Of a stretch of DNA of 64,000 bases, positions 1-10,757 are shown in pieces (position 1 is the stretch's first letter; each line of letters starts with the position of its first letter). The notes below the pieces were generated by a model. That model was not told the DNA's origin and did not search any database. It saw only the letters and a program-made list of their open reading frames with translations. Origin of the DNA: Arabidopsis thaliana (Eukaryota; Streptophyta; Magnoliopsida; Brassicales; Brassicaceae). The stretch is taken from positions 9,424,101-9,488,100 of the forward strand of contig NC_003074.8 in the NCBI RefSeq assembly GCF_000001735.4, in the 5' to 3' direction. Made by a program: the position numbers and the translations under genes.

Positions 1-1846
1 AACATCCTGTATAAGAAACGCACGTCAATTAAACTCATTTTTGTACAATTGGTAACAACCTAAGTATATTTCTTCTTAATGATGAAAGAGCACATGAGAC
101 GCTTCAGACATCAGGACGAAAAACAGTTGGACATAGTCATAATCATTAAGATGCTAAAATGAATTTGTGCATTATGAACCAACACATCTCTGTTTGCAAA
201 CTCTCTTACCTTACCCAAGACTGGAGCCATTCCCATTATAACTGAGGCCAATGCAGATCTGACATGCTGAGAAGAGTCTGATGATAGCTCCTACAGGTAG
301 CATTAAGAGGAATCATCAGTAATATGCAACAACTATACGTTGATTTTCTGTAAGGAACTTGGAAAACAATTGAATTCTCTTAAGCATGTACCTTCACACA
401 GGGGAGAATGTGCTGGATAGCAATTTCAGGGTTTAGAATCCGACAAAACTTTGTAACTTTTCCGGCAGCTGCTATGCGTACTTCAGCTTCATTATCACGA
501 AGTAGGCGCACATATGCAGGCACCAGCTCCGTCCTTAAAATAGAAGACACAGTAAATAGTATCAAGAGGAAGTAAATGGGATCATCAAGTTCCTTAAGCC
601 TATTGGATGATATGCATTTCTATATTGAACATTAAATTAGCCCATCAAAGGTATTAAAACATGCTGCATTAGGTTTATGCAAAACGTTCTTACCTAGTAG
701 GCTCAGGTCCCACGGCTTCACAAAGCTCGTAGAGTTGATTTGCAACCATATAGCGCACACGCCAAGACTTATCCTGCTCAGTGAAAAAGTACAAAGATTA
801 AGCATTTCTTTTAAATGTAGATCATCAGCATAAAAGCCTACAGACATAATCACCTGCGAGAAATTAACAATCACGGGAAGAATGTGTTGGACACAATCCT
901 GAGGCTCCAACAATTTCCCAAGAGCAGCACAACCCTCAACGGCCAATAATCTAACAGAATCTTGATCTGATATGAAAAAAACGTAAGATGAAATTCGACA
1001 AATATATATGCTGTAGAGTAAATAAACGCTCAGTGTTCAATACCATCTTGAGTAAGATCCTCAAACATGGACATAACGTCGGTCTTCAAATGCGCTGATT
1101 CAACCGTAGCAGCAAATTTCCCAAGATTAGTTGCTGCAGCTCTCCTTACCATCGGCATATCATCCTGACAAAGCTGAGTATACAACGATCTTAACTCAGT
1201 CTTCAACATATCCGGCGCGCTCGGGTATGCAATATGGAAAACACCGCAAGCCGATACTCTAGCTGTGAACCACTCACCAGCGGCAAGTCGCTTAACTAAC
1301 GAAATGAAATGATCAACCAAGTCACTCTCCCTCATCTGAGAGCCAACTCTACAAAGCGACTCAACAGCTTTCTCCCTAACACAAGTTTCTTCGACAGTCG
1401 AAAGAGTTTCCAAAGGTGGAAGAAGAACATGTGCATACTCAACACCACCAACATAAGGAATAAACACACCCAATTCTTCAGCCATTGCTAATAAAACCTC
1501 ATCATCATCGTCATTGTTTTCGCTAAGGAAAGGGATCAATTCCTTTCTAGTCCTCTCTTCCCCAAGAGCACGAGCGATCGTAGAAAGCCTTCTGATGGAA
1601 TTCAATCTTAGCTGAATATCATCGTTTTTTAACTCGTCTATAAGTACGGCGATTGGGTACAACGGCTCATCGATCATAGACATCTTCAACAACACCAACA
1701 ACAAAATTACAGCATAATTATAACGAGATCGTAAAATCAATTTCCAGAGCCCAATTCTCAGGAGATGATCAATTAGGCGAATCTAAATTACCATTTCTAT
1801 CAAAAGATAAACAGACCAACAATCAAATCGGAAATTGGGTCTTACC
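1..1846 (-). CDS. PP2AA2: PP2A scaffolding subunit A, beta-type (5' part; 3' end beyond the left edge)
   Basis: Scaffold (A/PR65) subunit of protein phosphatase 2A. The family is a solenoid of 15 HEAT repeats that holds the catalytic C and regulatory B subunits. Coding exons read on the minus strand: 1683-1044, 966-854, 773-694, 533-392, 290-210, and a sixth starting at 6 that runs off the window. All junctions are GT-AG and keep frame. The protein starts [20 protein letters not shown] and shows repeated HEAT units such as [13 protein letters not shown] and [14 protein letters not shown] likely 5'UTR intron spans 1845-1684 (donor after 1846), so the start ATG follows the acceptor AG directly. 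The gene is assigned to the PP2AA2 paralogue (AT3G25800) from memory; PP2AA3 is very similar. Roughly the N-terminal 350 residues are encoded here. Confidence 0.93.
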
Positions 1847-1953
1847 TCAACACAAACACGGCTCAATTTTCTCCTCAACGAAACACAAAATTTCGTTCGA
1901 CCTACGAAGAAAAAAAAGAGGATCTAATGGCGAAATGTCTCTTTTCTTTATTG

Positions 1954-2053
1954 AGAGCAAACGACGACGTCTTTATTTAATTGGAACCATACCCTTCTTA
2001 AATGGGCTTTAACGGGCCTTTTGGCCCACGACGTTTATGCTGTTTCGGTCAGG
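1954..2053 (-). promoter_or_regulatory. Site II-rich promoter module of the PP2A-A gene
   Basis: Lies just upstream of the PP2A-A transcript. It contains clustered TGGGCY-type site II elements (for example GGCCTTTTGGCCCACG at about 2015-2030) and an ACGACGTC core near 1961. Site II elements are typical of housekeeping genes in plants. A diverged copy lies at about 4175-4270 in front of the neighbouring gene. Confidence 0.5.
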
Positions 2054-2253
2054 ACTTTACTTTTGCGATTCATTTCTTGCAATTTACCAATTTTATAGAG
2101 TTTTCACTATTCCTTCGTGAAATATAAATTCAAATGTGGAAAAAACATTACCGATACAAATGATAGAATTTTCTAAAAATGACATAACAAAATTTCCATA
2201 ATATAATTACATTTGTTATAAGTACAACGACAATATGTGTGTATACTAACAAA

Positions 2254-4069
2254 TTAAATTGATTCATCTTCGAGATTGAGAAACAAATGATATGCAAGTA
2301 AACCAAAAACAGGAACAAACCTTAGATACTTCACCAATTCAATCTTGTTCTTCTTCACATTTTGCAGGTTCTCTCCAATCAACCATGGCTGAAAGATTGT
2401 GTACAGACATATATCCCATATAAACGCGTAAGCTAGTCTCTCCGATCCCAAATAACCAATCAGATACTGCCATCTGTCCATGATTCCACCGAAATCACCA
2501 TCTGCTCGACCGTAGAGAGACCACAATGCTGATATCAGACACACCGTAGCTCCGGTCAGACCAACTATTGGTGCACCTTTGGTCATCACTTCACCAAGTT
2601 GAGACCTTTTGCTTGGTTTATCATCTGGGTCAGCGTCATTGAGCCGTAAAGCCATGTATGGGATTAGAAACGCTGTTTGCAACATGAGATCAACAGAACC
2701 AATAATCTAGTTTAGAGGGTTGCTTTCCAGAGAAACTGAACTTCTTAAATAAAAACTAAAGTTGTATTTACTGTTTGTAAGGAACATCATGAGACTCCAT
2801 AAGACGTCAAGAGAGCTTTTGTATCGATTTCTCTTTCGGTCTGTGTATAGCAATGGAGCAAACATGAGTGTCCAAGCTATTACAAAGTTGAATAACCCTT
2901 CAGCCATCTGTTGAATTTAAAAAAAAAAAAACAATTTCAGAACGATTTACTTTCACTAATACACAAAAACCTGTTCAGCTCAAAGGTACAAACCGGGTGA
3001 AGAACAGGAGCTTGTAAGAAGTGAATACCAGCTGTTCTGTCACAAAGTCCATAAGCAAGAAACTTTCATCAAAGATCAAACAGGTAAACGAAATCGATAT
3101 ATCTTAAGGCTGAACATACCGGCGTTTGTAAGAGGCAAGACAAAGAAGAAATTCAGAGAAAGTCCCAAAAGAGAATTCACTGTCTCTGAACTAATTGCCC
3201 AAACTGGATCTCCCTGTTGATCATAGAGATTATTTTCTAATTAAGCAACCATACAAGATTACACAATCTAAGATAATGCTAACCACAAGCACATATCATG
3301 ATAATCTATAGAGAGAAGAGCAAATCTCAGTAATAAGTTGAAGATAACAACAAAACTATTCGATTCTCAAAGCATTCAAGCAGAGAAATTGAAAAAGTTC
3401 TCATTCCTAAAATCATCCAAAATCCAAATTACTTTTGAAGATTCATCAATGTGATGCTACATAAACCTTCCAAACATTCACATAATCCATAGATAAATTA
3501 GTAGCCACATAGAACTATGGCTATATCAGGAACTATGAGTATGATTCAAAAAGAACAAACCTACTAGATTCTCAAAACATTCAAGCAGAGAAATTGAAAT
3601 GGTTCTCAATTCCTAAAATTATCCTAAATACTTTCAAGATTAATCAATGTGGTGATTCTACATAAACCTTAGAAACATTCACACAGATATATCAATGTCT
3701 CAATCTCAGGAACTATGAATACGAATTTTTGAAGGTATTATCACTCACAGGAGCGTAAGGGAGAAGAAAGAGCCATAGTATATACACAGCTTCACTAGTC
3801 CATAGAAGATACCGAACAATTCTCCTTATAGAATCATCTTCAACCTCTACCGTCGCCGTCTCCGGTTTCCGGCGAGCACAGCATAAGAAGGAACTGTCTC
3901 GTGTTCGTAATTTGAAACGATTCGTAGACTGCCATGGATTGTAGCAGCGATCGACTGTGGAGATTTCTCTACTCCGAAGAAAATGGCGGCGAATTTGTGG
4001 CGATTTGATTTGGGAACTGTGGAGACGGTGACGGAGATATGTCAACGTCGGTGAGGTTATCAGAATCAT
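2254..4069 (-). CDS. Predicted plastid multi-pass membrane protein, unknown function
   Basis: Five coding exons on the minus strand: 4069-3749, 3213-3120, 3031-2994, 2907-2772 and 2672-2254. They sum to 1,008 bp, a 335-residue protein, and every junction keeps frame. The N-terminal 70 or so residues are rich in Ser, Arg and Thr with few acidic residues, as in chloroplast transit peptides. After them come about seven hydrophobic stretches, for example in exon 1 (AVYILWLFLLPYAP), exon 2 (LLGLSLNFFFVLPL), exon 4 (FVIAWTLMFAPLLY) and near the C terminus (FVPVFGLLAYHLFL). I see no catalytic motif and give no function; the locus is AT3G25805 from memory. Intron 1 contains a tandem duplication of about 200 bp. 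The exon 5 acceptor at 2672 was chosen because it alone keeps the frame. Confidence 0.85.
3360..3735. repeat. Diverged tandem duplication inside intron 1 of the membrane-protein gene
   Basis: About 3360-3560 and 3565-3735 are similar in order. Both contain ATTCAAGCAGAGAAATTGAA, CTACATAAACCTT, AAACATTCACA and CAGGAACTATGA. Several mismatches and small indels separate the copies, so the duplication is not recent. Confidence 0.75.
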
Positions 4070-4174
4070 CGTCGTCCCTTCACTGCATTATCCACCGTTT
4101 AGTCGGAGAATTTTTTTTATTTATCTGAGAGAGACTTGCTAAAACGGCAGCGTATTGGTTATCTAAATTTGAAA

Positions 4175-4270
4175 GCAACGACGTCGTTTTAATTGAATCG
4201 AATTACACATTACAGTTGGCTTTAAACAGGCCATTGGCCCACGGCCTTATAAAACGCCGTTTCGGTGAGA
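4175..4270 (-). promoter_or_regulatory. Site II-rich promoter module of the membrane-protein gene
   Basis: About 105 bp upstream of the start at 4069. It shares, in the same order, ACGACGTC, TTTAATTG, GGCTTTAA, GGCC, TTGGCCCACG and GTTTCGGT with the module at 1954-2053, so the two look paralogous. Confidence 0.5.
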
Positions 4271-4639
4271 CACTGAAATTGGATAGTCACATCATTATTA
4301 TGGGTGCTAAGCCAAATATCTTTTTCATCATTATTATTCGACATTCCTCAATTTTCGTCAACTTCTTTTAACAACCCCAAAATCATGGTTATATAACTTT
4401 GCTTTATATCTAGAGGCTTAGTTAAATAAATAAATAAATTCAAAATTAAAAGAACATTGAATCATGTAGGCAAGATTCAATTTCAACTATTTTGGTTAAT
4501 TTTATTATTTATTTTCATTTAATTATTGTGGAACGTATGATTTATTCATGTAGATAGTTTTCTAATCTCATTAGAATATCTTATCATATAATTTAAGTGT
4601 GGACCAAAACATAATTTATTTCTTCTACGTTATTTCTCT

Positions 4640-4707
4640 TTTTTTTTTGTGTGCAAAATACTTGTATTCATTCAATCAAGAAAGAACCAAATACAAAGAG
4701 AACTGAC
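4640..4707 (-). mobile_element. 68-bp LINE-like 3' tail with target-site duplication
   Basis: On the minus strand the insert ends in an A-run (T-run at 4640-4648 on plus) preceded by sequence resembling crucifer LINE 3' ends (ATTGAATGAATACAAG). It is flanked by perfect 10-bp direct repeats TTATTTCTCT at 4630-4639 and 4708-4717. It is read as a severely 5'-truncated LINE insertion. Confidence 0.6.
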
Positions 4708-4717
4708 TTATTTCTCT

Positions 4718-6632
4718 ATATGTAAATTATTGAAGAAATTATACCTTTTAAAAAAATAAAAATGTATCGAGATACATTTAAATTTCTGTTGTATGTAATG
4801 TGTATACGTGTAATCCAATTTCTTGGGATTCTATATAATTATTTATGTTGTTATGGTCTGTACAAAAATATCACATGCTTATAATATAAGAGATATTTCT
4901 TTTATACGTATGTATTCTTTTAATGGTTTTTAATATAGCAATATTAAGATTCATTGTTCATCTAAATAAGTTTTTATTAGTTAGCGCAAAAATAAAAACT
5001 CGTTTGGAGAAACAAAAAATGGTTAAAGCGATTAAATATTGTTTTTCAATACATTAAAATTGTTTGCCATCTTCTAAAGTTGTTTACTCACTTCAGAATA
5101 CATATGATACTCTCTAATGGGAAGAATCCCATGAGCCAAAACCAATTGTCTTTGGAGTAGAAAAAACTTATAGATCTTTTTGTGGAATCATAACCCTAGA
5201 TTCAGTAGGGTTTATTGAAAAAGGAAAAGATAATACATATCCTAACAAGACATATCCAAACTAATCCACAAAAAAACTAGACGATTCGTGATATATTGGA
5301 GATATCAAATGTACGATGTGGCTTCGAATTCCTGCCAAATTCAAAGGGATCTAAAAGGTCTTTAATGATTCTTCATATGTCATGAATTTCTACTACATTG
5401 GGATGAAAGTAAGTTAGTTAGTTTTTATTTGTTTGCTTTTCATTTTTGCTAAAATTTTTGATGAATTTTATCAAATATAAAACACAGTAGCGTAGACTAT
5501 ATTGTTAAATTTTTTTTGATGAATTTTATCAAATTTAAAAATACAATAGCGTGATTTTGAGAATAAAGCCTATAATTTTCCTTCATACGGCTTATTGAGT
5601 ATACATTAGAACTATATTTTTTACAATAGGATAACATAGTTCTGAAATGAGTAAATTGAAAAGAGTTTTTGAATTGATTGAAGTATGATTCTGGTTGTTT
5701 AGAAAAAAAAAAAAAATTAATAAAAGAATTAAACCATTATGTGTGAACTGTGAATCCAAATATTGTTCTTTTTCTCACTTTTATTAGTTAATCACTGATA
5801 TATCTCATCAATCATAGATATTGTTTGCAAAAATACTTAAACCGTTTTGTGTACATTACGATCACAAAACAAGAGAATCACATAACCTTTTTTTCAAACT
5901 AACTTTTTTTATTAAGTTGAATCAAATAAGTTTACTTCTATATTATTTAATTATATCTCTCTACAACATTTAAAAACCAACACGTAAATTCGTATTAAAA
6001 TAATATGGAAATTGTTTTTTCAAAATCCTCTACACATATAAGTTATTTGAATCATTAAAACGGAGTTACAAACTTTTTTTCTTCGATTATCAATGTTTTT
6101 CTCCTAAAGAACAAATGAAATCGACGACAACCTAATTTTTTTTGGCATGTCTGCCAACAAAACTCATAGCCATCAGATTGAACTGTCTTGTAATCAAACT
6201 TGAACTGTCTCCATCACTTAATCTTTGTACGCAGTTTTTATAACTTCTATATTTAATCATGTAGAAGATTTTAATTAGATAAATTTCAGTTACAAAAAGT
6301 GGATATTAGACATTGCGAAAAGAGTATTGACATGCAGCAAAATTGGGTAAAGTTTGTCACACTATTTAATTGAATATACTTGAAAAATAACTATTTATCT
6401 GGTAATCTTGTAAATAAAGATATAATAATAGATATCTTTAAATAATTGACTATGATTTATAATTTTATATGGTGAAAATAGAAATAAATTTGGTAAATAA
6501 GATATTGTAGTTGGCACATACACAAAAATAAACTTCAAGTTAAACCAAATTGGACAACCTATTGAAAAAAAAAAAAAACAGAAACAAAATCATGTACCGA
6601 AATAGTGTTCTAAGTCATCATTCTGACTCTGT
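4718..6632. other. Gene-free AT-rich DNA upstream of TPS24
   Basis: No coding region is supported. A short tandem duplication sits at about 5454-5500 and 5512-5560 (both contain TGATGAATTTTATCAAAT and a later ATAGCGT or GTAGCGT). There is a long A-run near 5703. The rest is AT-rich and featureless. Confidence 0.6.
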
Positions 6633-6640
6633 CTATATAA
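6633..6640 (+). promoter_or_regulatory. TATA box of TPS24
   Basis: CTATATAA lies about 65 bp upstream of the ATG at 6705. The stretch from here to the ATG (TATGTGTTCTCC, ATTCAGCCA, AGAGAAT) aligns with the same interval before the two cineole synthase genes, which supports it as a shared core promoter. Confidence 0.6.
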
Positions 6641-6704
6641 AGTTATAAACGTATGTGTTCTCCAATATATTCAGCCAGAAAGAAGAGAATCTTATACTAA
6701 TTCA

Positions 6705-7086
6705 ATGGCTACTTTGTGTATAGGTTCAGCTCCTATTTACCAAAATGCATGTATCCATAATTTTCGTCTTCAACGTCCTCGTCGTTTCATATCCAAATCC
6801 ATGACAAAAACGATGCCGGATGCTAATCCTCTTGACCTCCGTCGACGCTCGGGCAACTATCAACCTTCTTCATGGGACCATAGTTATCTCCTCTCCATCG
6901 AGAACAAATATGTGGTAAAGTATTCGTCATTATTAACGTTTCATTTGGTGACGTTTTTAATTACAAAAGTTGTTACTACACATGTAAATATTTTGGGAAA
7001 ACTGACATGTGCATGGTTTTATTGGATCAATATTATCTGACAGACTATTTTTCTCATGAACTCTGGTTAGTATACATTTCATACAT

Positions 7087-7119
<33 letters not shown>

Positions 7120-9744
7120 AACATTTGGTTATACTTTTTTGTTAAAGGTATTAAGATAACTAATGTATTAAATATTTAACAAAAATGATTTATATATGCT
7201 ATTAGATCATAAATCTGATTTTCTTTCTCTAAAATATCTCTTAGTAGCTAGTATTAAAGATGACTTACTAATTAGTTATAATATGATGGATACAGAATGA
7301 AAAAGAAGTGATAACTAGACATGTGTTGAAGAAAAAGGTGAAGAAGATGCTAGAGGAAGTAGAGACGAAGAGCCGTCTCGAGAAATTAGAGCTCATCGAT
7401 GATTTACAAAAGCTTGGGGTTTCGTATCATTTTGAGCAAGAAATAAATAACATTTTGACAAATTTTCATCTTGAAAATGGAAAAAATATTTGGAAATGTG
7501 ACAAGGAAGAAGATTTACATGCAACCGCACTCGAATTCCGACTTCTTAGACAACATGGTTTTGGTGTCTCAGAAGGTTAGTATTTTCACACTCGGTAAAA
7601 ACGAAATGAAAAAATTCTATAAATTAGTTTCACTGTATAAATATCATATGTAACTAAAAAGACCATGCATTTCAGATATATTTGATGTAATCATCGACAA
7701 AATCGAAAGTAATACGTTCAAGAGTGACAATATAACAAGTATCATCACTCTATACGAAGCATCGTATCTCTCCACGAAATCGGATACTAAATTGCATAAA
7801 GTCATCAGGCCTTTTGCAACAGAACAAATAAGAAATTTCGTTGATGATGAAAGTGAAACTTACAACATTATGTTACGTGAGATGGCGATCCATGCGTTAG
7901 AAATACCGTACCATTGGAGAATGAGAAGGCTAGAGACGAGATGGTATATAGATGCATACGAGAAGAAACATGACATGAATCTTTTTTTGGCCGAATTCGC
8001 CAAAATCGATTTCAATATCGTACAAACTGCTCATCAAGAAGATGTCAAATACGTTTCCTGGTAATAGAGATTAATAGAAGGAAAATATATAAATGCTGGT
8101 TTTGGTAAATCTCACATCAATATTTTCATATATATACTCTTTCTAATCCTCTCCTTTTAATTGTATGAAGTTGGTGGAAGGAAACAGGTTTGGGTAGTCA
8201 ACTTCACTTTGTAAGAGACAGAATTGTTGAGAATTATTTTTGGACCGTTGGAATGATATATGAACCACAATTTGGATATATCCGACGGATCGTGGCTATA
8301 GTTGCTGCACTTATTACAGTTATTGATGACATCTACGATATTTATGGTACTCCTGAAGAACTTGAGCTCTTCACTGCTATGGTTCAAAAGTAAGGACTCT
8401 ACTGCTTATATTTATTCTGAATTTTCTTTGTATATAATTACAATTACATAACATTATATTTAAAATAATATAGTATACGATGTAAATTAAGTGTGTTTAA
8501 TATATCCCATATTCACGTTTTAAAATATATTTTTAAGTAGTAGTCGTTTAAAAGTATATATAATTAATCATATTCCACACAAGTTCACATAAATATTTTT
8601 TTCAATTCCATCTTTCTATTAGTTTTTTTTTGTAAATAAAAATTATAGGAAAAATGATATGTTGATGATAGATTATTAGGATTTTAATCAGCTATTTTTC
8701 ATGATATTCTTAGTTTTAAATAATAATGTTATCTAAAATATTTATTTGCAGTTGGGATATAAATCGTCTTGATGAGCTCCCCGAATACATGAAGTTGTGT
8801 TTTCTTACATTGTTTAATGAAATCAATGCCATGGGATGTGATGTTCTCAAATGTAAAAATATTGACGTCATTCCTTATTTCAAAAAATCGGTAAGTTCAA
8901 ATTTGTATTTACACATTATAGTTTTATTTTTTGGATAAAAATAAATAATTATTGATTATATATGTTTTTGTTCAAACTATAGTGGGCAGATTTATGTAAA
9001 GCATATCTAGTTGAAGCAAAGTGGTACAAAGGAGGATACAAACCAAGCGTGGAAGAATACATGCAAAATGCTTGGATTTCAATTTCTGCTCCAACAATGT
9101 TAATCCACTTTTACTGTGCTTTCTCTGGCCAAATCTCGGTTCAAATTTTGGAGTCTTTGGTCCAACAACAACAAGACGTCGTCCGATGCTCTGCCACTGT
9201 GCTCCGTCTAGCTAATGACCTTGCAACTTCGCCGGTAAGTGTTCTCTCTTGTAACTTCGCCACTTTTATGTGTTTTAAATCGTGTATGAGTATTTATAAC
9301 AAGGATAATCTTGTAAGTAACTCACAAATGAAACCAAAGTCTTAAAACTCGACTGCATAAATTAGGTGGACGAAAGTCTCTATATCATGGCAAAAAACCG
9401 CTAAGCAATTCATATATGACTTGACAATGTAGGATGAATTGGCGAGAGGAGACGTTCTCAAATCGGTCCAATGTTACATGCATGAGACCGGAGTTTCGGA
9501 GGAAGAGGCACGCACACATGTGCAGCAGATGATAAGTCACACGTGGGACGAGATGAACTATGAAGCAAGAACAGCGGCACGCAGTTCTTCGTTACTTTCT
9601 CGACGTTTTGTTGAAACTGCAATGAACCTGGCACGTATGTCGCAGTGCATGTACCAACATGGCGATGGTCATGGATGTCCCGACAAAGCCAAGATCGTTG
9701 ATCGTGTCCAAACCTTGCTCGTTGACCCAATCCCATTAGATTAA
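6705..9744 (+). CDS. TPS24: Monoterpene synthase, TPS-b clade
   Basis: Class I terpene synthase converting geranyl diphosphate to cyclic or acyclic monoterpenes in plastids. Seven exons: 6705-6914, 7296-7575, 7676-8060, 8171-8389, 8752-8890, 8983-9234 and 9433-9744; total 1,797 bp, 598 residues. It has a basic plastid-targeting N terminus of about 45 residues, then the RRx8W motif ([11 protein letters not shown]), RDRIVE, the Mg-binding DDIYD motif in exon 4, and the NSE/DTE-type motif NDLATSPDE across the exon 6/7 junction. All are intact. One oddity: the exon 3/4 junction yields CWWK where the downstream cineole synthases have RWWK. It is the closest neighbour of those genes and presumably their tandem paralogue. 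From memory AT3G25810 is a multi-product monoterpene synthase; the products cannot be read from sequence. Confidence 0.92.
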
Positions 9745-9978
9745 AAGACACTAAAATATTTCCTAATAGTAAGAAAACAAGTTATATTATACTTTGTGTG
9801 CGATGTTGGATTACGGAACTGATTTAAAATAAAAGTTTCGATTTCCAAAATTAAGACTTTTGCAAAGTTAACAATTAATTTTTAAACTTAAGCAACCATG
9901 GGATACTTTCGCACAAAAACCAGCAAAATCGGCTCACATTTTAAACCAATGAATTATATACGTTCTTTACGATTTCTA

Positions 9979-10052
9979 GTGGGCTTTTAAGAGGCAAGAC
10001 AAAGAAGAAATTAAGAGAAAGTCCCAATAGAGAATTCATTGCCTCTGAGCTG
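9979..10052 (-). pseudogene. Stray fragment of the 2254-4069 gene (exon 2)
   Basis: AAGAGGCAAGACAAAGAAGA and the following 50 bases match 3129-3200, which is exon 2 of the plastid membrane-protein gene, with a handful of mismatches and in the same orientation. The ORF it came from is not continued. It lies about 240 bp past the TPS24 stop, some 6.8 kb from its source. Confidence 0.8.
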
Positions 10053-10757
10053 AAAATAGAGATGTTGTATAAATTGAAAATAGAGATTTCTGAATATAGA
10101 AGAAAAAATTGAGATTTCTATTTTAGAGTTAGATATTTTTGCTTTAAAATAGAATTTACAGAAAAAAAATATAGAGTGGAGTTGGAGATGGTCTTATGGA
10201 AATCAAAAATTCAAATTTTTTGTCACTCAGCACAAAAATATATTATACAAAAGGCCAGGGTTTTAGAACAGATAATATTTTAATTACTAGTTACTATAAT
10301 TATTCCAAATTTCTTTTAGATTTTTTCAATGTGATTCAATATAATCACACAATCTTTACAATAGTGACTCGGAAAAGATTCAACAAACACACAAATGTAT
10401 GGCCACAGTTTGATACTATTTCTACAGTTTAAACCCTAAAAACAAAATTATATAACGAATTCAAATAGAGAAACATGGCGATATAACACTACTCTTCACT
10501 CATCTTTGCACCAATCAATGAATAAAGATGATTCGAAAACAATAACATGCAAACATCTTGCAGTATCAAATAAATTTTTTACTATAAATTTTTGCATGTT
10601 ATTTGTCTCGAACCATTTTGTTTCATATTCTTACACTTTGTAAAACCTTCTCTTTTCAAAGGAACATCGATGGGGTTGAATTAAAACTGATGTCATAGAA
10701 TACTGCTTATAAAAGTCGATCATAATGTAGATCTAATAAAGCTCATTAGAAAATTCC
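10053..10757. other. AT-rich DNA between TPS24 and the LINE
   Basis: No gene is supported. At about 10120-10195 the sequence ending GGAGTTGGAGATGGTCT resembles one end of common plant MITEs, but no matching second end was seen. Confidence 0.4.
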
